64,000 nt of DNA, taken from the NCBI GenBank assembly GCA_034359265.1, contig CP136898.1, positions 4,900,501 through 4,964,500 of the forward strand, written 5' to 3'. Each line of letters starts with the position of its first letter. The first letter of the stretch is position 1. This DNA comes from Canna indica. Taxonomy: Eukaryota > Streptophyta > Magnoliopsida > Zingiberales > Cannaceae. A program made the translations under genes and the position numbers. Shown piece by piece: positions 26,700 through 36,509 of this stretch. The notes under the pieces were generated by a model. The model saw only the letters and a program-made list of their open reading frames with translations, was not told the DNA's origin and did not search any database.

Positions 26700-27539
26700 G
26701 AATTGAGAAACATCTAACAATGTTTCTCCTGGGTTAATTATCCACACCTTCATAAATTCTTTAATTACACGGCCGTGTGCTTTTCTTGAGCACTCTGTAC
26801 ATACGGAGCGGCTTGGATTATAGAGTAGTATACAACAATAGTTCACACCATCACCATCTCATTGTAACACTTAGTGCCATACTTTTGTAATCATATCTGC
26901 ATATGATCACATTAATTACAGCTGTTATTAACCCCTCGATGCGCCTGTGTTGTATTTTGCAACAGAGAAATAACCTATAATTTAGAGGACATATGTAATG
27001 GAAATTGTTGGTCGGCCATTCTCACATATTTAATTATTATGAATGGTTGAAAACTAGTTATTTACGCTTCAATTTTTGACAAAAAAACTAGTCGTTAACT
27101 AGGTAAAGTTTGATGCTTCAAGGAGAAGCTAGAAAGTGAGTTACGTATTTAATTAAATATTTTATTTTTCATACACGGGCATATTAGCAAGGTTAAAAAC
27201 TTAAAATATAGTAGATGTGCCAAGGTATTAATTCTAACACTATAATTTAATACTCTTAATAATATAATTATTAATAGCATTTAACATATAATATACAAGT
27301 TACCGCAAATAAAAGCTATTGTTATGCCTCATGTTTACGAATTCAAAATTTTAGAAAAGTTACTCTTGGAATAAAAAATCTCAAAGTAGTTATTCAGGAA
27401 AAATCAATAGTGTAAAATTCTTTATAAATCACCTTTTGTATCCAATTTTTTTTTAAAAAGCAAGAAAGTTTGAGCATAATTAATAAGATACTATCGTCGT
27501 ACCTATTATTTAGTTATAATACTGTAATTAATACTCTTA
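26700..27539. other. Dolichol kinase 3' UTR and AT-rich spacer
   Basis: The first 250-300 bp should be the 3' UTR. The rest is AT-rich. Positions 27239-27299 resemble the two flanks of the neighbouring Harbinger-like element joined without it, so this looks like a related empty site. Confidence 0.55.
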
Positions 27540-29400
27540 GGGGGCGTTTGGTTGCCCGTAAGTACAAATGCTGCAATTAGAGTTGCAGCATTTAGATAAC
27601 AAATTTGTTTGGTTGGCTGCAAAATCATTTTGCAGCATTTACTACTTGCAACTTGTATTTCAAATATCATTTGCGGGTCGCAAGTGGAATTGCAGCCCAA
27701 AAAGCCCGCAATACAAGATTGCGGGCTGCAAATGCAATAATTTAAGTATTAAAAAATAATTAATTTTGGCGACGTAGAGTCGTCGGATGAAGACGAGATA
27801 AATATCAAAGTTGTAGGTTTTTGCGTGCTGAACCTGATGATAGTGTCAGATTTTACATCTGATGTCATTTGATAGATTTTTTAATATATTTTCAGTATTA
27901 TACAAAAATTAAAAATTATTAATTTGTCAGACAAATCGTGTCGGGCCTAAGTTTTTAGCCTGGCCCGAAAAAATTTGTCCCAGCCTCGACCCAAAAAATT
28001 TATGCCCGACCCGGTCCAAAAAAGTTCGTGTCCAGCCTGGCCCGAAAAAATTTGTGCCCGGCCCGGCCCGAAAAAATTCGTGTCCGTCCCGCCCCGAAAA
28101 AATTTGTGTCCGACCCGACCCAAAAAATTCGTGCACTACACGGCCCGTCCCAGCCCGGCTCGGTCCGAAAAAAATCGTGCCCAACCCGGCCTGAAAAATT
28201 TCGTGCCCAGCCCGACTCAAAAATTTCGTGTCTGGCCTAGCCCGAAAAAATTTGTGCTCGGCCAGGCCCGAAAAAATTCGTGCTCAGCCTGGCTCGAAAA
28301 AAATCACTGTCGGCCCGACCCTGCCCAAAAATAATTCGTACCTCGGCCCGGCCCGAAAAAATTCATGCCCGACCCAAAAAAATTCGTGCCCAACCCAGCC
28401 CTGCCCGAAAAAATTTATGCACTGCCCGACTCGTGCCGACCCGAAAAAAATCGTGCCTTGCCCGACCCAAAATTATTCGTGCACGGCCCAACCCCAAAAA
28501 ATTCGTGCCCAACCCGGCCCAAAATATTTTGTGCTCGGCCCGCCCCAAAAAAATTCGTGCCCGATCTGGACCGAAAAAATTCTTGCTTGGCCCTGCCCGA
28601 AAAAATTCGTGGTCAGCCCTGCCCAAAAAAATTCGTGTCCCGACTCGACCCAAAAAATTTGATGCCCAGTCCGAAATATTCGCATCGGGCCCAACCTTGC
28701 CCGAAAAAATTCGTGCACTGCCCATCTTGACTCGGCTCGGCCCAAAAAATTTATGCCCGACCCCACATGAGAAAATTCATTCCCGGCCAAAAAAATTTCG
28801 TGCTCGGCCCGGCCCGAAAAAATTCCTGCCCGACCCGGCCTGAAAAAATTCATTTCTCGGCCCAGCTCAAAAAAATTCATCCCCGGCCCGGCCTGACCAG
28901 AAAAAAAATTCGTGCCCAGCCCGAAAAAACAAATTGTGTTCGGCCCAGCCTTGCCCGAAAAAATTCGTGCACTGCCCAACCTGTCCTGGTCCGGCTCGGG
29001 CCGACTCGAAAAAATTCGTGTCCGGCCCGGCCCAAAAAGATTTCTGCATGACCCGACTCGAAAAGTTCGTGCCCGGCCCTGCCCGAAAAAGTTTGTACCC
29101 GGCCCGAATAAATTCGTGCATGCTCGGCCCGTCCCGTCCCGGCCCGACTCAGCCCGACTTGAGAAAATTCGTGCCCGACCCGACCCGACCCGAAAAATTT
29201 CGTAAGATGCAAGTTGCACGTTGCAAGTTGCAAGTGTAATTACAACTTCCATTTGCGGCCAACCAAATGCTTGCAAATAGAAGTTGCAACTCTACTTGCG
29301 GGCAACCAAACGGTAGGCTGCAAAATCTATTTGCGGGCATTTGCTTTTGCAAGCAAATAGATTTTGCAGCATTTACACTTGCGGGTAACCAAACGCCCCC
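27540..29400. mobile_element. PIF/Harbinger-like non-autonomous element carrying a minisatellite
   Basis: Terminal inverted repeats are GGGGGCGTTTGGTTGCCCGT at the left and, as reverse complement, GGGGGCGTTTGGTTACCCGC at the right. A 3-bp TTA duplication flanks it (27537-27539 and 29401-29403), the size and sequence typical of PIF/Harbinger transposition. Subterminal arms of about 200 bp are full of TTGCAGC/TTGCAACT-type motifs in both orientations. The interior is mostly a tandem minisatellite. No transposase or other conserved protein is present, so any movement needed enzymes from elsewhere. GTTTGGTT-type ends also occur in hAT MITEs, but the 3-bp duplication favours Harbinger. Confidence 0.75.
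27945..29205. repeat. GC-rich/A-tract minisatellite, unit about 26-30 bp
   Basis: About 45 imperfect units built on GGCCCGAAAAAATTCGTGCC. Runs of GGCCC/CGACCC alternate with an A5-7TT block. A longer variant unit starting GTGCACTGCCC recurs near 28125, 28417, 28710 and 28970, suggesting a higher-order period near 290 bp. The unit contains no stop codon on either strand, so long proline/arginine/lysine-rich reading frames (and phenylalanine/glycine-rich ones on the other strand) run through it by chance. They are not supported as genes. Confidence 0.9.
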
Positions 29401-29549
29401 TTAATAATATAACTATTAATAGTATACATAATTAGCATATAATACTGTTTTACAGGCATAAATGTTTCAGATTATTTAGCTACTAATACAAACAAATATG
29501 GTCAAAATCAAACAAAACAAAATCAAAGTAAAACAATGAAAACAAACAC

Positions 29550-29574
29550 AAAAAAAAATCAAAATCTTTAAAAT
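29550..29574 (-). terminator. RNA polymerase III terminator after tRNA-Tyr
   Basis: Downstream of the tRNA on the minus strand a TTTT run follows within a few bases. A T9 run (A9 on the plus strand, 29550-29558) comes about 20 bases on. T runs of this length end Pol III transcription. Confidence 0.6.
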
Positions 29575-29657
29575 TCCGACCTGCCGGATTCGAACCAGCG
29601 ACCTAAGGATAACAGCCACACTACAGTCCTCCGCTCTACCAACTGAGCTAAGGTCGG
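29575..29657 (-). tRNA. tRNA-Tyr (GTA anticodon) with a 10-nt intron
   Basis: The minus strand folds as a complete cloverleaf: acceptor stem CCGACCT/AGGTCGG, D arm GCTC/GAGC, anticodon stem GAGGA/TCCTT, T arm GCTGG/CCGGC with loop TTCGAAT, and discriminator A. The anticodon loop reads CTGTAG followed by about 10 extra bases (TGTGGCTGTT) just after position 37, the usual place of nuclear tRNA-Tyr introns. Without them the mature length is 73 nt. Internal A box (TAGCTCAGTTGG) and B box (GGTTCGAATCC) are intact. A TATAAG motif lies about 20 bp upstream. Confidence 0.96.
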
Positions 29658-31231
29658 ATGATGGGATTCTTACTTATAAATTAATGCTATTCATAAATAG
29701 TTCATGGCATCCTCAAACACACAACCTTCTTAACCTTTGTGATTAATTAACTTGTTCACTCCATGAGTTTTATGATTAAATTTTTAAAAATGAGAATCAA
29801 ACAATTAATCAATAATTCTACATTATTCACTACTGCGAAAAGGTGCATGTGACCATATTCTCTTACATTGATTCCCCCAACCATCCTTGTGCGCATCATC
29901 CAAACCTCACAAACCACCCATATGCTGCTTCAACATTAATTTTCTTCACACTGCTCAATCTGAGTTGTGAAAGAAACCTAATTCTACTCATTTAATGGCA
30001 CCAGTCTTGAAATCTTCCTCAAGAATGCTAGGTTATCCTGAGGACAGGGGCACATCGATGTCACTGACCACCTAAAGAGAGATAGACTGCGACATGCATA
30101 GTTTCAAGATACTTCATGCATCCCAAACCAAGAAGTTTCATAAAAGGTTTCAGAAGTCCATGCTGCCACATTCTAAGCACATGGCTTGCGCTGGGGATCA
30201 GCATGTGCAAGCCGCAATCAAAAGCAAATAGTGCAACTTATAAATTAATTTGGCACAATCACCTATATACCAAATTGGGTTCAATTAATTAATTGAAGGG
30301 GCCATGAGAGGGAACAGTGTGTTTGATTTGAGCAAATGGATCGTGTCAATTGCTTATTGGATATGCATGGAGGAAGGCTTTGATTAATTGTTTAGATATC
30401 CCGTCCCTTCGAAACCATGTGGATTATAATTAACATGATAACTACGCGCGCACTGCTGCATGCATGCTTAGTAAGTCTGGTCAACATAAATCTGGAAGAC
30501 GAGGCACGTGTTTGATATGCAGTCAAAGTGCATTAATCCGACGGCCAAAATTGGTCTTAATTAATTTGCTTTAGCACGCCCCTTTATTATCGACTAACAT
30601 GCGTGCGTTGAATCGTTGATATATACGTCTCGTTGAAGAGGCCGTGATTTGTGCATGGCTGTCAAGTGTGTGTGTAATGTGCATGCATGAAGACCAACTT
30701 AATTATGCTTGCGTGTCTCGCGTGCATGTGTGAGAGGTCGAGAGATCAATCCACATTAATTCAAATTATGCCACGTGGGATGTCAATGATAGAAAGCGAC
30801 GTGGCGTTGTCGAGTGGAAAGTGGAAAGGGTTCGGTACTTTGGTCTCCTTTGACGGTTGCCTATGAAGAAGAGGAAATTAATGAAAAGAGTTGCTTGTTG
30901 CCGTAATTATTGGGCCAAATTTATGGGATGATTACTTGGTAGACGGCTAGAGGCTATAATTGTCAGAGAGGAACATGCGTGCTCCAATATAATATAACAA
31001 TAAATTAAAATTACGAACTATTCATTTATTTCGGATAGGATGAAATAATAAATTAATGATAAGTAAATTAATAATAGATAAAAAAATTTAAATCCAATTG
31101 TTATTGAAGCCGAGTGATGCGATCCTGCGCACGCATCTCCTGATCCGATGTGATTGTCGGAGACTTGCGACGTTCAAGTGACAAAAAAAAAAAAAGGCAT
31201 GAAATTAAAATCGACAATATATCTAATATGC

Positions 31232-31460
31232 GTTGAGGTTAATCCCAGAGATGTCACGTTCAATAATGACGAATCTCTAGTAATTAATGAGGACGTGAGT
31301 GTCTTTGTATAGTCGGATAATGTCTCGGAGGATGATGTCTCTCTATATCTTACGAAAATATGCTCAGAAGGGATCGAGATTAATCTCGGAAATATCGACT
31401 CATTAATGACGAAGTAATATATTAATCATGACGTGAGTCTCATTGTATAGTCGGATGAAG
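31232..31460. repeat. Diverged tandem duplication
   Basis: 31232-31320 and 31372-31460 share blocks in the same order: GAGGTTAATCCC / GAGATTAATCTC, TAATGACGAA, GACGTGAGT and TTGTATAGTCGGAT. They are two diverged copies of a unit of about 90 bp separated by about 50 bp. Confidence 0.6.
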
Positions 31461-32117
31461 CCCCCATGCTGGATTGTGTGTGGCTTGACTTAAGTTTGAT
31501 TTATGCGTGTGAGTGCTTCTGAGTATGATCTAGTCAAGCCGAAAGTACTTATCCATTCCATCACTATTATGTTAATTCTATTTTTTATTAAACAAATAAT
31601 AAGTTAAAATTCATTTATTATTATTTTTTATCATTTGGAGCAAACACGTCCTAACAAAAATTAACTTCCGTATAATTAAAATGACAATCCCACGTGCAGG
31701 CAGAGTACAACATGATTTCAATGAATTATTTATTTTCCCATGTTTTTATCAAGACAACGTTTTGAAAGGTGTAGTTTAATTAAAATAGTTGTGGTACCTG
31801 CATTCTGTGTTTTTTTTTTTTCTAAAAAGAAAACTTTATTTATCTAATATGATGAGAACCACATCGATATCTGATTACAATATCCTCAAAATAGGAGGTC
31901 TCATAATGCTATTTTCTTCTTTGATTTTTGTATAATTTTTTAATATTTTTTTGAAAATATTATATTGTTTTTTAATATGATCATTGCAGCTCTAATTTTA
32001 TACACAGATACTTCGATATGAATACTATTCACACTGAATTAACGATGGTTCAAGTCAATTCCCAGTCTCGAAGACAAAACTGAATTAAATAATTTATGTC
32101 AAAAATAAAGGAAAGGG

Positions 32118-32120
<3 letters not shown>

Positions 32121-32171
<51 letters not shown>
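32121..32171. repeat. AT microsatellite
   Basis: Twenty AT dinucleotides in a row (32121-32160), then GTATATATATA. Intergenic. Confidence 0.95.
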
Positions 32172-32998
32172 ATTATAAAATAAAATGGTAAAAGGAGAAC
32201 TAGGTTCTTGTCAAAGCATGAAATTGACAAAGATCAATGTAGTTTTATTCTAACAAAGTTTTAATCTAATTTTATGCACTAGATTCTGAAATTATGTATG
32301 CAAACCTTCCTTTGTCCGGAGCCAAGTATTGACTCTTATTTATTACATTAATTTATACATTATAAAAGCATAATGCCGGAAAAATTTGGCCACTTTCCCA
32401 AAATTCCCAAAAAGTGCATGGGAATAGGAATAATAAATAGTGAAAAAGATGCATTATTTAATTCATACAGAGATTTTATTTATTTGTTTTATTCCAATTT
32501 ATTCGAGTCAAAAAATCAATTGAAAATAAAAAAATAAAAGCTAGATAATTTTAAGCTTTTAGCATCATAAGCCTCGCGTTGCAAATCGTGCGTGCTCCCA
32601 AACTTGCGCCAGAAGCACGGACTTATCTTCAAGGCAAAATCTCGACCATTCAGAATGTTTCCGACGGTTGTGATTTGAACTTGATACGTGAAAAATTTCA
32701 TGTGCCACTATTTGATGTTTCTGGGGTGACATGCGATCTCCTCAAAAGCGCGCATAACTGAATCATAATTAGTGGCACCATTAACGGCCAAAAACGACGA
32801 TAACGGTAAAGCCGGATTGATATATTGGCAACATGACACCCCCCAAACGCGCGGCTCCCCGCCGCTACGAAATCCGACGTGGACTGACGGCGTTAATTTC
32901 AGTTGCGATGCCGTACATTAACGGTGAGTTAACCGTAGTTAAGCGACGGGAGTGGAGTGGTCGAGTTTGCAGACTTGCAGGACGAGAGGATTCGCTTC

Positions 32999-33005
32999 TA
33001 TAAAT
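32999..33005 (+). promoter_or_regulatory. TATA box of the pectate lyase gene
   Basis: TATAAAT in a GC-rich setting, 103 bp before the ATG. A start site about 30 bp downstream would fall at the beginning of the TC repeat. An in-frame ATG at 32952 lies upstream of this box and so should not be in the transcript. Confidence 0.6.
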
Positions 33006-33035
33006 TGGCCGTTCCGCTGCGGTGTTTCGTTGCAG

Positions 33036-33037
<2 letters not shown>

Positions 33038-33097
<60 letters not shown>
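33038..33097 (+). repeat. TC microsatellite in the pectate lyase 5' leader
   Basis: Thirty TC repeats ending 10 bases before the ATG. CT/GA tracts in plant leaders can be bound by BASIC PENTACYSTEINE (GAGA-binding) factors; such a role here is inference. All three frames through it are open, which produces long leucine/serine frames. Confidence 0.9.
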
Positions 33098-33099
<2 letters not shown>

Positions 33100-33107
33100 G
33101 GGCGGCA

Positions 33108-36100
33108 ATGGCCGAAGGTCTGAGATGGAGTCCTCCTCTGCTGCTTCTGGTGCTACTGCTAGGTGTCCTAGTGGTTTCCAATGGAGGTTTGGGTTGGGCT
33201 GGAAGAGGGAGGTTCTTCGATTCGAGGTACATTTCTTCATCTCGATTGATTGATGTCTCTTTTGATGCTTCCTACTTTTAAGTGTTATTTGAGGTTAAAG
33301 GTCTGTGAGTTCATGAAGTGTACATGTGTTTTTGTGAAGTTTTGGATCGGTTTTTTGAGCTTTCCTAGGATTGTGAAGTTTTGCTCCCATTGCGTCGGAA
33401 ACGAGGTTTTGGGGGGTTTCCTGATGGCTTTGCTCTGTTTTGAAGCAGAGCAAAAGCGAGTGTTCGCTGAGGAAGTGGAATTGAAAAAGGATTAAACAAT
33501 GCTCTCTCTCACGAATTCTCCTTTTTGGGGCTTAATGCAGGAGCGGAGGAGTTCCGCGAAGGAGCTTGAGGGCGGCCATTGTGAACAACACGACGAGCGC
33601 CGCTGCTACCCTGGAAGACAGGTGAGCTGAGCTTGCAACTCTCAGCTGTTCGATTTCCTTTTGTGTCTTTTGGAAAATATGGACCATCCGATCTCGCCCA
33701 TGAAGAATACGAACAGTCAGATCTTGCCAAGATTCGACCTCTCAATCACCTCAGTCCTCAGCATCGCTTTCCTCCGAAAGGGCAAAAATCGAAAGTCCTT
33801 TCCCCATTCTTTTTACTCTTTGAATCGTCGCAGGACCGTCGTTTCCCAGAAGCTTTTGATTCTCCCCATGTACTATTCTGAAAACCTTCCTTCTCACTAG
33901 GCGAGTAGGCGTTGTTTCCAGGGAGCGTATCCGACATTGGCACCGTCGCTTCCTCTTGGTCGAAGCCTTTTCGACTTTTCTATCACCTTTCTAACATGAG
34001 TCAGAGATCACCTCGAGCTACGCGCCTTCCCGGAATTTTGTAGCATCTCTGTCGTCTCTAACTTAATGCAAAGACCACCTCGAGATTTGTGCTCACCCGG
34101 GAATTTTTAACATCTCGGCTTCCAAGATAACCAATAGTGTACTTGCATCCTATTTTTTATGTAGGAAATGAATTTTTAATCTCTAAATGCTACTTTTACA
34201 AATGTACTCATCCCTTGCATGTTTCTCCATCTCCTAGAGCTGTCGCCAGGGCAGCGGAAGCCGCAGTTGATGACCCAGAAGAGGTTGCTGCTAACGTTTA
34301 TGAGTAAGTTCCACCTTTTCCTATGCTACCTTGTTACGTTGGTGCATAAAAGAATGTTAAATCTGAAAGTCTTATTTGGACGAGGTGTAATATGATTTAG
34401 TAATATATAATATGATATAGTATTATATGGTATGATATTGTAATTATTATTATGAAAAGATAATATGATATGATATGATTAAATAGTATATTTCTGTTTG
34501 ATTTGATGGTATGATATAGTTCCTCAAATATAAAAATTTATGTAATATTATATTAAATTTATTTTTTATCAAAATATTAGATTTAATTAAATTCATACAT
34601 TTTTTTTAAAAAAAAAATCAATAAAAATAAAAGCATAATAAGGACCGACGAATAAAAGAAGAAATGAAAGCATAATAAGAACTGACGAACAAAAGAAATA
34701 TATGAAAAGTTGATGAGTATTTTAGGTATTAAAATTTGATAATCATGAAAAATCATCGAATTGGTGATTTCAAAAATCTTACAAAATTCATGATTTTAAA
34801 ATCACGAGATTACCCTATCATATTATACCAAAAATTTTTAAAAAAATCAAAACATAAAATCATACTATCATATCATCATGATAAATCATATTTTACCGTA
34901 AAACAAACAAGACCTAATAGGAACGCAATGTGTTGCCATGTCTTCTGTTCTTTGCTCTGCTTTTCTTTGCACCACCAAAAAATTTCTCTTGTCCTCAATT
35001 GAGATTTGAGATCTTCGAGCACTATATGTATAGTAGTTCTTTTGGCTTGTTCATCAATCATGAAGTTCGAAGACTAAACATTTGTCCTACTCTGTATTAA
35101 TATCTCAATGATGTTCAAATTTGTCTGACCAGGGCCATAAGCAACAGCACAGCTCGTAGATCTCTCGGTTACTTGTCATGCGGCACCGGCAACCCAATCG
35201 ACGACTGTTGGCGCTGCGATCCCGACTGGCATCAAAACCGTAAAAGCCTGGCCGACTGCGGCATCGGCTTCGGCCGCAACGCCATTGGCGGCCGCGACGG
35301 GGAGTACTACGTCGTCACCGACGCCGGGGACGACGACCCCGTGAACCCGCGCCCCGGAACGCTCAGATACGCGGTCATCCAGGAGCGGCCGCTGTGGATC
35401 ACGTTCCAGCGCGACATGGTGATCACGCTCAAGCAGGAGCTCATCATGAACAGCTTCAAGACCATCGACGGCCGCGGCGCCAACGTCCACATCGCCAATG
35501 GCGCGTGCGTCACCGTGCAGTACGTCACCAACGTCATCATCCACGGCGTTCACATCCATGATTGCAGGCCCACCGGGAACGCCATGGTTCGCAGCTCCCC
35601 TACTCACTACGGATGGCGAACCATGGCGGACGGGGATGCCGTCTCCATCTTCGGCTCCAGCCACATCTGGGTGGACCATTGCTCTCTCTCCAGCTGCGCC
35701 GATGGGCTGGTCGACGCCGTCATGGGCTCCACTGCCATCACTATCTCCAACAATTACTTCACCCATCACAATGAGGTACTTCTCCTTCTTCATTCGACTA
35801 ACTCCCCGGGTAGTGCCATTTGATCCTGTTGATTCCACCATTTGTCCATAATCGACGATGCAGGTCATGCTTTTGGGTCATAGCGACTCGTACGAAAGGG
35901 ACAAATCCATGCAAGTCACAATTGCATTTAACCATTTTGGGGAGGGACTGATTCAGAGAATGCCAAGGTATATACATCTTCCATTAATGTTTAGACGTAG
36001 TAGGAACACAATTCAATTATGTTCTCCAGTGTTGACCTCGCTTAAATTGCAGGTGCAGGCACGGCTACTTCCATGTGGTAAACAACGATTACACACATTG

Positions 36101-36509
36101 GGAGATGTACGCCATCGGAGGGAGCGCGAGCCCGACCATCAACAGCCAGGGCAACCGCTACCTCGCTCCGACGAACCCATTCGCAAAGGAGGTACAGGAA
36201 ACAAGCTGAAGCATGTTTGTCCATCCTCTGTTAATCCAATATTTCTCATGCATCAGGGTTTAAGAGTTTGTACTTCGATTTGCTCAGGTGACAAAAAGGG
36301 TGGACACAGATGAGGGAGCGTGGAAGAGCTGGAATTGGAGGTCGGAGGGAGATCTGCTGCTGAATGGAGCTTACTTCACCCCATCTGGGGCAGGGGCTTC
36401 GAGCAGCTACGCAAGGGCCTCAAGCCTTGGGGCCAAGCCTTCTGCCATGGTTGCTGCATTAACTTCTGATGCTGGAGCGCTTTCTTGCAGATCTGGGACT
36501 CGATGTTGA
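33108..36509 (+). CDS. Pectate lyase (polysaccharide lyase family 1)
   Basis: Secreted enzyme that cleaves de-esterified pectin by beta-elimination, needing calcium, in the cell wall. Seven exons: 33108-33226, 33541-33621, 34238-34303, 35133-35775, 35864-35967, 36053-36191, 36288-36509, giving 1374 nt (457 aa) with all junctions in frame. The N-terminus is a typical signal peptide ([13 protein letters not shown]). The family N-terminal segment follows ([14 protein letters not shown], then [14 protein letters not shown]). The parallel beta-helix has [16 protein letters not shown] (calcium-binding aspartates), [15 protein letters not shown] and the catalytic-arginine region [20 protein letters not shown]. 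All of these are intact, so an active enzyme is likely. Exon 4 is markedly GC-rich. Intron 3 carries a MITE. Confidence 0.96.
34369..34913. mobile_element. MITE-like insertion in pectate lyase intron 3
   Basis: The left end GTCTTATTTGGACGAGGTGT continues with AATATGATTTA. The right end as reverse complement begins GTCTTGTTTGTTTTACGGTA and continues with AAATATGATTTATCATG. These are imperfect inverted ends of about 30 bp around an AT-rich core full of ATATGATA motifs. No clear target duplication and no coding capacity. Confidence 0.5.

Larger units (their letters stand above)
29658..32998. other. Intergenic, tRNA-Tyr to pectate lyase promoter
   Basis: AT-rich spacer of about 3.3 kb with no recognised coding sequence. 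It contains a diverged direct duplication (31232-31460), an AT microsatellite (32121-32171), and a G-box GCCACGTGG near 30771 with a related ACGTGG near 30801. The last 200 bp before the pectate lyase are more GC-rich and probably promoter. Confidence 0.6.

Noticed and set aside
27945..29205. CRISPR-like array
   Set aside because: Unit length and sequence are variable, there are no unique spacers, and the genome is a plant's. It is a minisatellite inside a transposon.
28228..29276. Long proline/arginine/lysine-rich and phenylalanine/glycine-rich reading frames on both strands
   Set aside because: They are by-products of a stop-free minisatellite unit and overlap each other on both strands in all frames.
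32952..33281. An N-terminally extended pectate lyase or a leucine/serine-repeat protein
   Set aside because: The upstream ATG lies before the TATA box and the leucine/serine run is only the TC microsatellite. The ATG at 33108 gives a proper signal peptide.
35176..35868. Minus-strand 230-codon frame over the pectate lyase main exon
   Set aside because: It is antisense to a well-conserved GC-rich exon, where open frames on the other strand are common. It has no recognisable domain.
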